A DNA stretch of 64,000 nt from Deinococcus sedimenti. Lineage in GTDB: Bacteria > Deinococcota > Deinococci > Deinococcales > Deinococcaceae. Below are positions 1 through 9,545 of this stretch, piece by piece. A program made the position numbers and the translations under genes. The stretch is from contig NZ_BMQN01000006.1 in NCBI RefSeq assembly GCF_014648135.1, positions 85,902 through 149,901 of the forward strand, given 5' to 3'. Position 1 is the first letter of the stretch. Every line of letters begins with the position of its first letter. The notes below the pieces were generated by a model, which saw only the letters and a list, made by a program, of their open reading frames with translations, did no database searches and was not told where the DNA came from.

Positions 1-6
1 TGGGGG

Positions 7-1260
7 ATGCTGAGTGCTTTTGCTGTGCTGCTGTGCGTGACCGCGCTGCTGGCGTACCTGAACGACCGGTTCCTGCATTTTCCGACGACGGTGGGGGTGA
101 CGCTGGCGGGGGCGCTGGCGAGCATCCTGCTGATCGCGCTGGACGCGCTGGGCCTGCCGGGCCTGCGGGGGTGGGCGGCGGGGGTGCTGCAGACGCTGGA
201 CTTCACGAATTTCGTGTTGAACGGGATTCTCAGTGTGCTGCTGTTCGCGGGGGCGCTGAGTCTGGACGCGCGGCAGATGCTGCGGCAACGGCGGAGCATC
301 CTGCTGCTGGCGTTCCTGAGCACGCTGATCAGCACGGCGCTGATCGGGTTCGCGGCGTACGGGGTGTTCGCGCTGGTGGGGCTGGACGTGCCGCTGATGT
401 GGGCGCTGCTGTTCGGCGCGCTGATCAGCCCGACGGACCCGGTGGCGGTGCTGGACCTGCTGAAGCGGGCGCGGGTGCCGGTGAAGATCGAGACGTTGAT
501 CGCCGGGGAGAGCCTGTTCAACGACGGGGTGGGCGTGGTGATCTTCCTGGCGCTGGCGGGCGCGGCGGGCCTGGGTGGGCACGGCGCGGAGGTCAGCGCG
601 GCGGGCGTGGCGGGTCTGTTTGCGCAGGAGGCGCTGGGCGGGCTGGCGTTCGGGGCGCTGCTGGGCGGCCTGGGCTTCGTGCTGCTGCGCGGCGTGAAGG
701 AGCACGCCGTGGAGATCCTGCTGACGCTGGCGCTGGTCGTGGGTGGGTACGTGGCGGCCGCCGCGCTGGGCATCAGCGGCCCGCTGGCGATGGTCGTGGC
801 TGGCCTGGTGATCTCGGCGTACAAGCACACGCTGTTCACGCCGAGCACGCAGGAACTCGTGGAAGGCTTCTGGGAGACCATCGATCAGGTGCTGAACATC
901 CTGCTGTTCGCGTTCATCGGTCTGGACGTGCTCCTGACCGAGACGACCGGCGCGCAGATCCTCGCGAGCGTCATCCTGATCGGCGTGGCCCTCGCCGCCC
1001 GCTGGATCAGCGTGGCGCTGCCGTTCGCGCTGGTGCGCGCCCGCGAGGGGTACGGGGCGTACACGGTGCGCCTCCTGACCTGGGGCGGGCTGCGCGGCGG
1101 GATCGCCATCAGCCTCGCGCTGGGCCTGCCCGACAGCCCGTACCGCACACACGTCGTGACCGTCACGTACGCCATCGTGCTGTTCACCATCGCCGTGCAG
1201 GGCCTCACGATCATGCCCATCGTGCGCCGCGCCGTGGAGGCCAAACCCGACGAGGGTTGA
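7..1260 (+). CDS. CPA1-family Na+/H+ (cation:proton) antiporter
   Basis: This 417-aa inner-membrane protein is almost entirely hydrophobic, with about 11-12 predicted membrane segments. It contains the CPA1 signatures LISPTDPVAV (near residue 140) and AGESLFNDG (near residue 168), which carry the conserved Asp and Asn-Asp residues of cation/proton exchange in NhaP/YjcE-type antiporters. The C-terminal motif TWGGLRGGIAISLAL is also typical. It probably exports Na+ or other monovalent cations against protons for pH and salt homeostasis. There is no long cytosolic tail or TrkA domain. The window starts only 6 bases before the ATG, so its promoter cannot be seen and a slightly earlier start is possible. 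It converges with the cyclophilin gene across a hairpin-forming repeat. Confidence 0.93.
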   Translation: MLSAFAVLLCVTALLAYLNDRFLHFPTTVGVTLAGALASILLIALDALGLPGLRGWAAGVLQTLDFTNFVLNGILSVLLFAGALSLDARQMLRQRRSILLLAFLSTLISTALIGFAAYGVFALVGLDVPLMWALLFGALISPTDPVAVLDLLKRARVPVKIETLIAGESLFNDGVGVVIFLALAGAAGLGGHGAEVSAAGVAGLFAQEALGGLAFGALLGGLGFVLLRGVKEHAVEILLTLALVVGGYVAAAALGISGPLAMVVAGLVISAYKHTLFTPSTQELVEGFWETIDQVLNILLFAFIGLDVLLTETTGAQILASVILIGVALAARWISVALPFALVRAREGYGAYTVRLLTWGGLRGGIAISLALGLPDSPYRTHVVTVTYAIVLFTIAVQGLTIMPIVRRAVEAKPDEG

Positions 1261-1261
1261 T

Positions 1262-1331
1262 AGTCGAAAGTTGATGGTTGATGGATCGGGGCCATCCCCA
1301 GTCCATCAACCATCAACCTTCAACCCTCGAC

Positions 1332-1333
<2 letters not shown>
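1262..1333. repeat. Heptad (GTTGATG)n inverted repeat; hairpin between convergent genes
   Basis: The left half reads as 7-bp units of the type GTTGATG and the right half as the complementary CCATCAA, CCATCAA, CCTTCAA. A small GGGG-CCAT-CCCC hairpin sits at the centre. The outer AGTCGA/TCGACT pairs too, giving a long interrupted stem. It starts right after the antiporter stop and its right end overlaps the cyclophilin TAA, so it could act as a two-way terminator. Related units recur near 5.5, 44.6 and 48.5 kb. Confidence 0.8.
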
Positions 1334-1898
<565 letters not shown>

Positions 1899-1905
1899 GG
1901 GGGGC

Positions 1906-1911
1906 ATTGTA
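1906..1911 (-). promoter_or_regulatory. -10 box, leaderless promoter of the cyclophilin gene
   Basis: TACAAT on the minus strand ends 7 nt before the ATG at 1898, so transcription would begin at or next to the start codon. Confidence 0.6.
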
Positions 1912-1925
1912 CCCCCACCCCCGGA

Positions 1926-2507
1926 TCAGCGTCCGGCCTCGACCAGGATCCCCTCGGCCTCGCTCATGCGGACGATGTTCGCCAGCGTGTGGATGGGGAC
2001 GTTCAGGTCGGCGAGCTTCTCGCGGCCCGACTCGAACTGCTTTTCCACCACGCAGCCGATCCCGAGCAGCTGCGCGCCGCTGGCGTCGATCATGCTCGCC
2101 AGGGCGCGCAGCGTGCCGCCCGACGCGAGGAAGTCGTCGATCACGACCACGCGGTCCCCTGCCCCCAGGAACTCGCTGCTGACGAACAGGTCCACCACGC
2201 CGCCCTTGGTGCGGCTGACGGACTGCGCGGTGAAGATGGGTTCTTTCATGGTGACGGGTTTCTTCTTGCGGGCGTACACCATCGGCACGCCCAGCACCAT
2301 GGCGGTGGCGATGGCGGGCGCGATGCCGCTGACCTCGATGGTTACGATCTTGCTGGGGTTCAGGGGCGCGAAGTGCCGCGCAAAGGTCTCCCCCATCTCG
2401 CGCGTCAGGTGCGGGAGGAGCTGGTGGTTGACCAGTCCGTCCACCTTGAGAATGCCGCCGGGGAGAATCTCACCCTGCTGCCGAATGGCGTCCACGAGTG
2501 CCTGCAT
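1926..2507 (-). CDS. xpt: Xanthine phosphoribosyltransferase
   Basis: This 193-aa cytosolic type I phosphoribosyltransferase converts xanthine and PRPP to XMP in purine salvage. The PRPP-binding loop [17 protein letters not shown] (about residues 122-138) is intact, with the two adjacent acidic residues followed by S-G-G-T. The N-terminal pattern [18 protein letters not shown] and the segment YARKKKP match Xpt rather than Apt or Hpt, and the length is normal for the family. No purine riboswitch is visible upstream: the -10 box TACACT ends 7 nt before the ATG, so there is no leader to hold one. Confidence 0.93.
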   Translation of the reverse strand: MQALVDAIRQQGEILPGGILKVDGLVNHQLLPHLTREMGETFARHFAPLNPSKIVTIEVSGIAPAIATAMVLGVPMVYARKKKPVTMKEPIFTAQSVSRTKGGVVDLFVSSEFLGAGDRVVVIDDFLASGGTLRALASMIDASGAQLLGIGCVVEKQFESGREKLADLNVPIHTLANIVRMSEAEGILVEAGR

Positions 2508-2514
2508 GCCCCGG

Positions 2515-2520
2515 AGTGTA
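2515..2520 (-). promoter_or_regulatory. -10 box, leaderless promoter of xpt
   Basis: TACACT on the minus strand lies 7 nt upstream of the xpt ATG at 2507. The spacing predicts a leaderless transcript. Confidence 0.6.
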
Positions 2521-2572
2521 CCCGCCGTCTGGCGGATGCCCGGCGGGTCGCCTACGCGGCATGCTGGGGCGC

Positions 2573-3508
2573 GTGCCTGCCCTGCCTGACCTGACCCCTG
2601 CCGAGCTGTCGGCCTTCGCGCAGCAGTTCAGCCTGGAGGGACCCCTGACGCGCCTGCCCAGTGTGGGCATCGTGAACCGCGTGTACCGCGCCCGCCGCGC
2701 CGGGCAGGACGTGGTGCTGCGCGTCCCGATGCCCGGCGACGCGGAGGATGCCCTGACCGAGAGTGTCGCCGTGCCCGCAGCGGTCCGGGCCGGGATTCCG
2801 ACGCCGGAGCTGCTGGTGTTCGACGATTCCCGCGCGGTGCTGGACGCGCCGGTCAGCGTGTACGCCTTCGCGCCGGGCCGCAGCCTGGACGGCCTGGGCT
2901 GGGCGCACGGCGACCCGCGCCTGTCCCGCGCGTGGCGGGAGGCGGGCCGCGCCCTGGCCGCCCTGCACGCGGGGGTGACCGATGCGCCCGACCCGCACGG
3001 ATATCTGGAATCCATCACGCCGCCCGACCCGGCCCGCACCCGCACGCGCGTCCTGACCGCCGAGCGGCTGAGCACCGCCGAGGCCGACTGGGCCACCGGC
3101 CTCACCGCGCGCCTCCTGAGCGAGAATCCGCCGCCCGCGCACCCCGCCTTCCTGCACGACGACCTGCACGCCGGGAACCTGATGGTCACCGGGGACGGCG
3201 CGGTCACCGCCCTGATCGACTGGGGGGACGCCGGGTGGGGCGACCCGGCCCTGGACCTCAGTTACTCCGGGCCGCTCGCGGTCCCCGACCTGCTCGCCGG
3301 ATACCACGAAGCCAGCGGGCACGCCGACGACCCGCTGACCCTGCGGGTGCTGGCCTACACGCTGGATAACGCCACCCGGTACCTCACCCGGCAGCCGGAG
3401 GCGCACGAGAACGGCGACCTGTGGTACACCCGCCCCGCCACCGCCCTGATGGGGCTCCTGCGCGTCAGCCCGCGCGTCCCGCAGTGGCAGGAGGCGCTGG
3501 GGCGGTGA
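2573..3508 (+). CDS. Aminoglycoside phosphotransferase-family (APH-like) kinase
   Basis: This protein of about 311 aa has the APH/choline-kinase fold. The catalytic loop is [13 protein letters not shown] (HxDxxxxN type) followed by the metal-binding [17 protein letters not shown] (D-W-x-x-A-x-x-G-x-x-x-x-D), near residues 195-225. It therefore probably phosphorylates a small hydroxyl substrate with ATP; the substrate cannot be read from sequence, and antibiotic resistance should not be assumed. The open frame extends upstream into xpt. I favour GTG 2573 because CATGCT ends 7 nt before it, the leaderless spacing seen elsewhere here; ATG 2561 is the alternative. Confidence 0.8.
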   Translation: MPALPDLTPAELSAFAQQFSLEGPLTRLPSVGIVNRVYRARRAGQDVVLRVPMPGDAEDALTESVAVPAAVRAGIPTPELLVFDDSRAVLDAPVSVYAFAPGRSLDGLGWAHGDPRLSRAWREAGRALAALHAGVTDAPDPHGYLESITPPDPARTRTRVLTAERLSTAEADWATGLTARLLSENPPPAHPAFLHDDLHAGNLMVTGDGAVTALIDWGDAGWGDPALDLSYSGPLAVPDLLAGYHEASGHADDPLTLRVLAYTLDNATRYLTRQPEAHENGDLWYTRPATALMGLLRVSPRVPQWQEALGR

Positions 3509-3520
3509 ATCCTGCGTCCC

Positions 3521-4456
3521 TTACAGCTCGTTGACCTCGGGTCTGAAGCCCACCTGCCGGATGAACTCCAGGTACTCGGGGCCGGTCAGAGCCTCGCGTT
3601 TGCCGCTCAGGGCGACGAACATCGCTTCCAGGACGTTCGTGGCAAAGTTGCGGCTGCCCATGCGGGGCGTGGTGGTGATCAGGCGTTTCACGCCGCGCGC
3701 CTTCATCCACTCGCGGTCGGCTTCGGTGATGGTCTGCGTGAGGATCGTCTTTCCGCTGAGGTCCTGCGGGGCGTAGCGTTTGGCGTAGTGGGTGTCCCCG
3801 GCGATCACGTCCGCCCAGGCGTAGTACTTCGTGCCGCTGCCCTGCACGCTGCTCTCCTGCTTGGCGCCCGTGGGGTAGAACCAGTCCTGCGGCAGCTGCG
3901 TGATGACGGGCAGCACGAGCTTGGCGACGCGGCGCAGGGCCGTGATGCTGCGCAAGGGCCGGTCGAGATTCAGGCCGAACACGATGTCCCCGAACACGAT
4001 GTCCGCGTGATGCTCGGCGAGGGCCTCGGCCATGCCGAAGCGGTCCACGGCGGACACCATCAGGACCTTCTGCGTGCGCCAGTTCAGGACCGGGTCGAGT
4101 TGCGCGATGGCGTCGCGTTCCAGGGTGTTCTTCAGGCCCGAGCCGTCCAGGACGGGGGTCTGCACGGCGTTCTTCACGAGGGCGCGGACGTTGCGGAAGG
4201 TGTAACGCTTTTCGTCCGCGATGACGTACAGGTCCGCGCCGCCCAGCCCGAACGCGTCGACCTTGCCGTCGAGCGCCTGGAACAGCGCCGCCATCTTCTT
4301 CGGGTCGCCGTCGGTCCCGAGGCGTTCGATGATGAACGGCTGGCCCAGCACGGTCACCTCTTCGCGGGCGTTGCGGGCGCTGCTGCCCAGGCTGACGCTC
4401 ACGACGTGCTTGTGCCCGGCAGGGGCGGGCTGCCAGCCCTGGAGGATGTCGGTCAT
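3521..4456 (-). CDS. Quinate/shikimate 5-dehydrogenase-like protein
   Basis: This 311-aa soluble protein resembles the 'quinate 5-dehydrogenase' family found in Deinococcus and Thermus. It has an N-terminal beta-alpha region (VVSVSLGSSARNAREEV), a glycine-containing GLGGADLYV segment and a C-terminal half with KRLITTTPRMGSRNFATNVLEAM. It lacks a convincing classical GxGxxG dinucleotide site, so the dehydrogenase label rests on family naming rather than a visible cofactor motif. No aro or quinate-catabolism gene is adjacent. The start at 4456 (MTDILQG) is chosen because the in-frame ATG at 4465 overlaps the -10 box TAGAAT, which ends 7 nt before 4456. Confidence 0.7.
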   Translation of the reverse strand: MTDILQGWQPAPAGHKHVVSVSLGSSARNAREEVTVLGQPFIIERLGTDGDPKKMAALFQALDGKVDAFGLGGADLYVIADEKRYTFRNVRALVKNAVQTPVLDGSGLKNTLERDAIAQLDPVLNWRTQKVLMVSAVDRFGMAEALAEHHADIVFGDIVFGLNLDRPLRSITALRRVAKLVLPVITQLPQDWFYPTGAKQESSVQGSGTKYYAWADVIAGDTHYAKRYAPQDLSGKTILTQTITEADREWMKARGVKRLITTTPRMGSRNFATNVLEAMFVALSGKREALTGPEYLEFIRQVGFRPEVNEL

Positions 4457-4463
4457 GAGCGGC

Positions 4464-4469
4464 ATTCTA
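4464..4469 (-). promoter_or_regulatory. -10 box, leaderless promoter
   Basis: TAGAAT on the minus strand ends 7 nt before the ATG at 4456 and overlaps the alternative ATG at 4465. It therefore decides the start. Confidence 0.6.
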
Positions 4470-4487
4470 CGGGGCCGGACGTGATGC

Positions 4488-5477
4488 TCAGTTCAGGGGG
4501 ACGCGCTGCCCGGTACGCGCGGCGTGCAGCAGCGCGTCCAGAACGCGGGCCTGCGCGACGGCGTCGTCCGGCGTGAAGCGCAGGGGCTCCTGGCCGCGCG
4601 CGGCGCGCTGGAGGTGCGCGACCATGCGGGCGTAGCCGTTGCCGGGGCCGAGCTGTTCAGTGCGGGTCTGCCCGCCCACCTCCACGCGCAGGGTGGTGGG
4701 GTCGTGCGTGTGGCTGTGGAACACGCCGTCCACGTCCAGCGTGCCGCGCGTGCCGATCACGGTCAGGCGCTGGGTGCTGCCGCCCTCGTCCCAGTCGAAC
4801 CCGCAGTCAAGGCTCGCCAGGGCGTGCGGGTACTCCAGCGTGCCGCTCAGGCCCAGGTCCACCCCGCCGGGCGTCCAGCGGGCAGCCGCGGTCACGGCGG
4901 CGGGTTCGCCCAGCAGCAGCCGGATGAGGTTCACGGGGTACGTGCCGACGTCCAGCAACGCCCCGCCGCCCTGGTCGGCGTTCCAGCGGAAGTCGTCCGG
5001 GTTGGTCATGTGGAACCCGAACAGGCCCCGCACGGCGCGGATCTCCCCGAGGTCCTGCGTGGCGATCTCGCGCACGCGGTCCACGTGCGGCTGGAAGCGG
5101 TACGCGAACGCTTCGAGGTGCAGCCGCCCCGTGTCGCGCGCGGCGTCCGCGAGGGCCTGTGCCTGCGCGGCGTTCAGCGCGACGGGTTTCTCGGTGAGGG
5201 CGTGCTTCCCGGCGCGCAGCGCGGCCTCGCTCCAGGGCAGGTGCGCGTCGTTCGGGAGGGGGTTGTACACGGCGTCCACGTCCGCCGCGATCACGTCCTC
5301 GTAGGTGCCCAGCACCGGCACCCCCCACTCCTCGGCGAAAGCCTGCGCCCGCGCGGAGTGCGGGTCACGCGCGCCGAAGCCCACGACCTCACCGCCCGCC
5401 TCGCGAATCGCGGGAATCAGGGCGCGGGCAATGCGGGCGGCGCCCAGCAGCCCCCAGCGGAACGGTCGGTCGGTCAT
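4488..5477 (-). CDS. Gfo/Idh/MocA-family NAD(P)-dependent oxidoreductase
   Basis: This 329-aa protein has an N-terminal Rossmann fold with [14 protein letters not shown] (GxxxxA/G type) at residues 5-18 and the family signature [18 protein letters not shown], whose EKP contributes the conserved catalytic Lys. The C-terminal GFO_IDH_MocA domain carries [20 protein letters not shown], including the D-x-G-x-Y/H-x-x-x-x segment. It probably oxidises or reduces a sugar or cyclitol; the substrate is unknown. The ATG at 5477 is preferred because the longer frame runs through repeat DNA and TACGCT ends 6 nt before this ATG. Confidence 0.88.
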   Translation of the reverse strand: MTDRPFRWGLLGAARIARALIPAIREAGGEVVGFGARDPHSARAQAFAEEWGVPVLGTYEDVIAADVDAVYNPLPNDAHLPWSEAALRAGKHALTEKPVALNAAQAQALADAARDTGRLHLEAFAYRFQPHVDRVREIATQDLGEIRAVRGLFGFHMTNPDDFRWNADQGGGALLDVGTYPVNLIRLLLGEPAAVTAAARWTPGGVDLGLSGTLEYPHALASLDCGFDWDEGGSTQRLTVIGTRGTLDVDGVFHSHTHDPTTLRVEVGGQTRTEQLGPGNGYARMVAHLQRAARGQEPLRFTPDDAVAQARVLDALLHAARTGQRVPLN

Positions 5478-5483
5478 GCCAGC

Positions 5484-5489
5484 AGCGTA
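5484..5489 (-). promoter_or_regulatory. -10 box, leaderless promoter of the Gfo/Idh gene
   Basis: TACGCT on the minus strand ends 6 nt before the ATG at 5477. Confidence 0.5.
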
Positions 5490-5496
5490 ACAGGCG

Positions 5497-5586
5497 GAGG
5501 GTTGATGGTTGATGGTCAACAGCGGGTGCGCGACGAACCCGCCCACCTCAATGCCCCCCCACAACCCACTGCCCACTCCCTACTGC
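5497..5586. repeat. Degenerate heptad repeats, locus 2
   Basis: The segment opens with GTTGATG-GTTGATG-GTCAACA and closes with the 7-bp series CACAACC-CACTGCC-CACTCCC-TACTGCT. The first series is the unit seen at 1.26 and 44.6 kb; the second is the complement of the (GGGCAGT)n series at 48.4 kb. It fills the gap between two minus-strand genes. Confidence 0.65.
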
Positions 5587-5590
5587 TCAG

Positions 5591-6664
5591 TCACCTCTTG
5601 CTGAGCAGGTACGCCTTGGGGTGGTGGCCGCCGCTGGCGACCTGGAAGAGTTCGTGCGCGTGCCATTTCTGCTGGTTCTGCAGCACCCGTTCGAACAGGC
5701 GGATTTCGTGGGTGATGACGCACAGGCGGCCGCGCTGGCTGGTGAGGCGGTGCATCTCGGTCAGGAAGGCGGGGTAGAGGGTCTCGTTCGCGCCGTGGCT
5801 GCTGATCGCGTCGCCCCAGGGGAGGTCGGCCATGATCAGGTCGAAGGACCGGGCGGGGAGGTCGGTGTGCAGGGCGTCGCGGTGGGCGACCTCGATCTGC
5901 CGCTTGGCGGCGCGGATGTTCTCCTGCGCGCACCGCACGGCTTCGGGGTTCACGTCCACGCCGACGAGGGCGGCGCTGGGTCCCATCAGGTCGCGTTCGA
6001 TCAGGAGGGTGCCGCTGCCGCTCATGGGGTTGAAGATGCGGTCGGCGTCGCGCTGCCCGGCGAGTTTGTGCGCGGCGTACGCGATGGTGGCGTTCAGGCC
6101 GCCCGCCATGTTGCACACGCGCCACGGGCGGGCGCTGAGGGGCCTGGGGGTGATGCGGGCCAGGACGTCCCAGCCCTGAGCGTCGTCGCTGGGGCGCAGG
6201 CGGATCAGGAGTTCGCCCGCCTCGGGGTCGTGCGGAAGGCCCAGGCTCTGCTGGAGTTCCTCCGCGAGGCGCTGCATGACCGGGCTGTCCTTCCCGGCGG
6301 CGCCGAAGCGGAAGGACTGGTGCCCGCCGACCTCGATGACCTCGCGCAGGTACTCGGTGAGTTCGGAAAGCTGCTGGTTGCCCAGCAGGCCGCGCGGGCG
6401 GGGCACGTCCCACGAGCGGATGCGGTACACGGCAACGACGCTGCGCAGGCGCGTCAGGCGTTCGGGGCTGCCGGGGAACCAGAAGCGCAGGCCGCGCACG
6501 TCGCGGGCCAGCGGCACGCCGTCCAGTTCGGTCGCGGCGACGTCTTCCAGTCCGGCCAGCACGTCCAGTTCGTACTCGCGGGCGGGCTGGCGGGTGCGGT
6601 GGTCCACTTTGGGGCGGGGGCGGCCCTTGGGCGCGTTTCGGTCGGGGCGGGCAGGGCGCGGCAT
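5591..6664 (-). CDS. THUMP-containing class I RNA methyltransferase (Trm14/TrmN/RlmL-like)
   Basis: This 357-aa protein has a basic N-terminus, a THUMP-like RNA-binding region (about residues 30-150) and a Rossmann-fold SAM methyltransferase domain (about 165-357). The SAM site is IFNPMSGSGTLLIE with GVDVNPEAV, and the catalytic motif IMADLPWG is the DLPW/NPPY type used for amino-group methylation of nucleobases. It most likely forms N2-methylguanosine in tRNA, as Thermus TrmN does at position 6; a 23S rRNA target cannot be excluded. It lies divergently from the TrkH pair. TATACT ends 8 nt before the ATG. Confidence 0.85.
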   Translation of the reverse strand: MPRPARPDRNAPKGRPRPKVDHRTRQPAREYELDVLAGLEDVAATELDGVPLARDVRGLRFWFPGSPERLTRLRSVVAVYRIRSWDVPRPRGLLGNQQLSELTEYLREVIEVGGHQSFRFGAAGKDSPVMQRLAEELQQSLGLPHDPEAGELLIRLRPSDDAQGWDVLARITPRPLSARPWRVCNMAGGLNATIAYAAHKLAGQRDADRIFNPMSGSGTLLIERDLMGPSAALVGVDVNPEAVRCAQENIRAAKRQIEVAHRDALHTDLPARSFDLIMADLPWGDAISSHGANETLYPAFLTEMHRLTSQRGRLCVITHEIRLFERVLQNQQKWHAHELFQVASGGHHPKAYLLSKR

Positions 6665-6672
6665 AGCAGATC

Positions 6673-6678
6673 AGTATA
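6673..6678 (-). promoter_or_regulatory. -10 box of the THUMP methyltransferase gene
   Basis: TATACT on the minus strand ends 8 nt before the ATG at 6664. Confidence 0.55.
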
Positions 6679-6697
6679 CGGGCTGCGCGGCGGGGCG

Positions 6698-6703
6698 TAG
6701 AAT
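6698..6703 (+). promoter_or_regulatory. -10 box for the tandem trkH genes
   Basis: TAGAAT ends 13 nt before the ATG at 6717, giving a 5' leader of only about 6 nt. Confidence 0.5.
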
Positions 6704-6716
6704 CCGGGCCGCATCT

Positions 6717-8135
6717 ATGACCAGCGCCTCTCCCCCACCGCGCGCGCCGGAACCGGGCCGCTCCAGTCGCCGCAAACCTCTGCTGGCCCGCCTGAGTCCG
6801 CCGCAGCTGATCGCGCTGTCGTTCGCGGTGGCGATCCTGGTGGGTGGGCTGCTGCTGACCCTGCCGGGCCTGCACGGCGTGAACGAGGACGGCACGCGCC
6901 GCAGCGTCAGCTTCCTGCAGGCGCTGTTCACGTCCACGAGCGCGCTGTGCGTGACGGGCCTGAACGTCATCGACCCCAGCCGGGACTTCAACCGGGCGGG
7001 GCAGCTGGTGATCATGCTGCTCATCCAGCTGGGCGGCCTGGGGATCATCACGTTCGGGACGTCGTTCGCGCTGCTGTCGCGCCGCCGCGTGAACTTCACC
7101 GAGCGCCTGCGCGTGGCGCAGCAGGTGGGCGCGCTGAACGCGGGGGGCGTGCTGGGATTGATCCGCAGCATCTTCCTGTACACGTTCCTGATCGAACTGG
7201 CCGGCGCGGCGCTGCTGGCATTCCGGTTCGTGCCGCAGGAGGGCTGGGGGCCGGGGCTGTTCTACGCGCTGTTCCACTCGGTCAGTGCGTTCAACAACGC
7301 GGGCTTCGCGCTGTACAGCGACAACCTGATGGGCTTCGTGGGCGACCCGCTGGTCAGCGGGGTGATCGCTCTGCTGATCATCCTGGGCGGCACGGGCTTC
7401 CTGGTGCAGTTGAACGTGGTCGCGCACCTGATGAACCCGCGCCGCAACCGCCTGATGGGGCACAGTAAACTGGTGCTGACCATGATGGCCGCGCTGCTGG
7501 TGGTGGGCACGCTGGGGTACCTGGTGTTTGAGTGGAGCAACCCGAAGACGCTGGCGCCGCTGGGCTTCGGGGACAAGCTGCTGGCGAGTTTCTTCCAGAG
7601 CGTCACGACGCGCACGGCGGGCTTCAACACGCTGGATTACGGCGCGATGCAGTTGTCCACGCTGTTCATGACGATCATCCTGATGTTCATCGGCGCGAAC
7701 CCCGGCGGGACGGGCGGCGGCATCAAGACCAGCACCTTCTACGTGATGATGGCCTCCGCGTGGAGCATGGTGCGCGGGCGGCGCGACACGACGCTGTTCC
7801 GGCGGCGCATCGACACGGACACGATCCTGCGGGCCATGACGGTCGGCCTGCTGAGCATCGGGCTGGTGAACGTGATGTTCCTGCTGCTGCTGGTGTTCAA
7901 CTCCCGCGCGGACGTGCTGTTCGTGAACCTGTTCTTCGAGGCGGTCAGCGCGTTCGGCACGGTGGGCCTGAGCATGAACACCACGCCCCTGCTGAACGCG
8001 AACCAGCAGGTGGTCCTGATTCTCCTGATGTTCCTGGGCCGCATCGGGCCGCTGACGTTCGCGGTGGCGTTCAACCGCCCCGACAGCCGCGCGCTGATCC
8101 GCTACCCGGCGGACAAGGATATCCTGATCGGATGA
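6717..8135 (+). CDS. TrkH/KtrB-family potassium uptake channel subunit (copy 1)
   Basis: This 472-aa inner-membrane protein of the superfamily of K+ transporters starts with a basic cytosolic stretch and a first helix at about residue 35. Four pore-like repeats are readable, each with a selectivity-filter Gly: STSALCVTGLN, SAFNNAGFAL, TTRTAGFNTL and SAFGTVGLSM. The length fits KtrB rather than long TrkH. Such channels need a cytosolic TrkA/KtrA RCK partner, and none is encoded in this window. The downstream paralogue begins 19 bp later, so the two are probably co-transcribed. The start is the first ATG after a TAGAAT box. Confidence 0.9.
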   Translation: MTSASPPPRAPEPGRSSRRKPLLARLSPPQLIALSFAVAILVGGLLLTLPGLHGVNEDGTRRSVSFLQALFTSTSALCVTGLNVIDPSRDFNRAGQLVIMLLIQLGGLGIITFGTSFALLSRRRVNFTERLRVAQQVGALNAGGVLGLIRSIFLYTFLIELAGAALLAFRFVPQEGWGPGLFYALFHSVSAFNNAGFALYSDNLMGFVGDPLVSGVIALLIILGGTGFLVQLNVVAHLMNPRRNRLMGHSKLVLTMMAALLVVGTLGYLVFEWSNPKTLAPLGFGDKLLASFFQSVTTRTAGFNTLDYGAMQLSTLFMTIILMFIGANPGGTGGGIKTSTFYVMMASAWSMVRGRRDTTLFRRRIDTDTILRAMTVGLLSIGLVNVMFLLLLVFNSRADVLFVNLFFEAVSAFGTVGLSMNTTPLLNANQQVVLILLMFLGRIGPLTFAVAFNRPDSRALIRYPADKDILIG

Positions 8136-8154
8136 TCCTCTCCTGGCCCGGCCG

Positions 8155-9516
8155 GTGCCGCGCGGCGTGACGCGTGGCCGGCGCCGGGCGCGCAGGCTCC
8201 GGCCGCCGCAGCTGATCGCGCTGGTGTACCTGCTGGGGATCGCGCTGGGCGCGGGCGCGCTGCACCTGCCCGGCATGACGCGGCCCGGCGTGGACCTGAG
8301 CGTGGTGGACCTGATCTTCACGGCGACCAGCGCGATCTGCATCACGGGACTGGTCGTGGCGGACACCGGCGAGGCGTTCACGCGGCTGGGGCAGGTGACG
8401 ATCCTGCTGCTGGCGCAGGTGGGCGGGCTGGGCATCCTGACGTTCGGGACGCTGCTGGCGCTGCTGACCGGGCGGCGCGTGAATTTCAGTGAGCGGCAGC
8501 ATCTGGCGCAGCAGGTGAACGCCCTGGACGTGGGCGGCGTGCTGGGGCTGGTGCGGATCATCTTCCTGTACACGTTCGTGGCGCAGGCGGCGGGAGCACT
8601 GCTGCTGTCGCTGCGGTTCGTGCCGCAGTTCGGGCTGGGCGAGGGAATGTACCAGTCGGTGTTCCACGCGATCAGCGCGTACAACAACGCGGGGTTCGTG
8701 GTCCTGCCGGGCGGCATGCTCCCGTACGCGCAGGACCCGCTGGTGAGTGGCGTGATCGCGCTGCTGATTGTGCTGGGCGGCCTGGGGTTCCTGGTGCAGC
8801 TGAACCTCCTGACGCACCTGGCGAACCCGCGCCGCACGCGCCTGATGGTGTACAGCCGCCTGACGCTGGTGACGACCGGGGCGCTGCTGGCGCTGGGCGC
8901 GGCGCTGCTGCTGGCCCTGGAGTGGAGCGGGGCGCTCGCGGGCCTGGGCACCGGCGGGAAACTGCTGGCCGCAGCGTTCCAGAGCGTCACGCCCCGCTCC
9001 GGGGGCTTCGCGACGGTGGACCTGCTGGCGCTGGCGCCGGGTAGCGTGTTCCTGCTGATCGCGCTGATGTTCATCGGGGCGAACAGCGGCTCGACCGGTG
9101 GGGGTATCAAGACGAGTACCTTCGCGATCCTGCTGGGCAGCGCGTGGAACCTGATCCGGGGCCGCACGGAACTCATCGCGTTCGGGAGGCGCGTGATGCC
9201 GGAGAACGTCGTGCGGGCCGGGACGATCACGACCATCTACACGCTGCTGGTATTCACGGGGTTCTTCCTGATGCTGGTCACGAATCCGGCGCTGGGCTTC
9301 ACGCCGCTGCTGTTCGAGACGGTCAGCGCGGCGGCGACGGTGGGCCTGAGCCTTGACGTGACGCACCGCCTGAACGACGCGGGATTGACCGTGCTGTGCG
9401 CGCTGATGTACCTGGGCCGCATCGGGCCGGTGACGTTCGCGCTGGCGCTGAGTCTGCGGGAGACGCCGGGCAGCGTGATCAAATACCCGCCGGAACGCGA
9501 CATCCTGGTCGGCTGA
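8155..9516 (+). CDS. TrkH/KtrB-family potassium uptake channel subunit (copy 2)
   Basis: This 453-aa paralogue of the preceding gene has filter segments TSAICITGL, SAYNNAGFVV, TPRSGGFATV and AAATVGLSL. It shares with copy 1 long stretches around LRFVPQ, the loop ANPRRTRLM and the end pattern IKYPPERDILVG (copy 1 IRYPADKDILIG), which indicates an ancient tandem duplication. The third filter (RSGGF versus RTAGF) differs slightly. The start is uncertain: GTG 8155 is used, and GTG 8167 (MTRGRRRARRL) is equally possible. A stem-loop inside a dispersed repeat follows 120 bp downstream. Confidence 0.88.
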   Translation: MPRGVTRGRRRARRLRPPQLIALVYLLGIALGAGALHLPGMTRPGVDLSVVDLIFTATSAICITGLVVADTGEAFTRLGQVTILLLAQVGGLGILTFGTLLALLTGRRVNFSERQHLAQQVNALDVGGVLGLVRIIFLYTFVAQAAGALLLSLRFVPQFGLGEGMYQSVFHAISAYNNAGFVVLPGGMLPYAQDPLVSGVIALLIVLGGLGFLVQLNLLTHLANPRRTRLMVYSRLTLVTTGALLALGAALLLALEWSGALAGLGTGGKLLAAAFQSVTPRSGGFATVDLLALAPGSVFLLIALMFIGANSGSTGGGIKTSTFAILLGSAWNLIRGRTELIAFGRRVMPENVVRAGTITTIYTLLVFTGFFLMLVTNPALGFTPLLFETVSAAATVGLSLDVTHRLNDAGLTVLCALMYLGRIGPVTFALALSLRETPGSVIKYPPERDILVG

Positions 9517-9545
9517 GGTCCAGCTGCTCTCCCCTCTGCGGACGG

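Noticed and set aside
2080..2520. Purine riboswitch upstream of xpt
   Set aside because: The -10 box is 7 nt before the start codon, leaving no 5' leader for an aptamer.
5580..9236. A 1218-codon minus-strand open frame antisense to the RNA methyltransferase region and trkH genes
   Set aside because: Low-complexity Arg/Pro/His-rich translation with no domain, typical of antisense frames in high-GC DNA; only the 5591-6664 gene in another frame is real.
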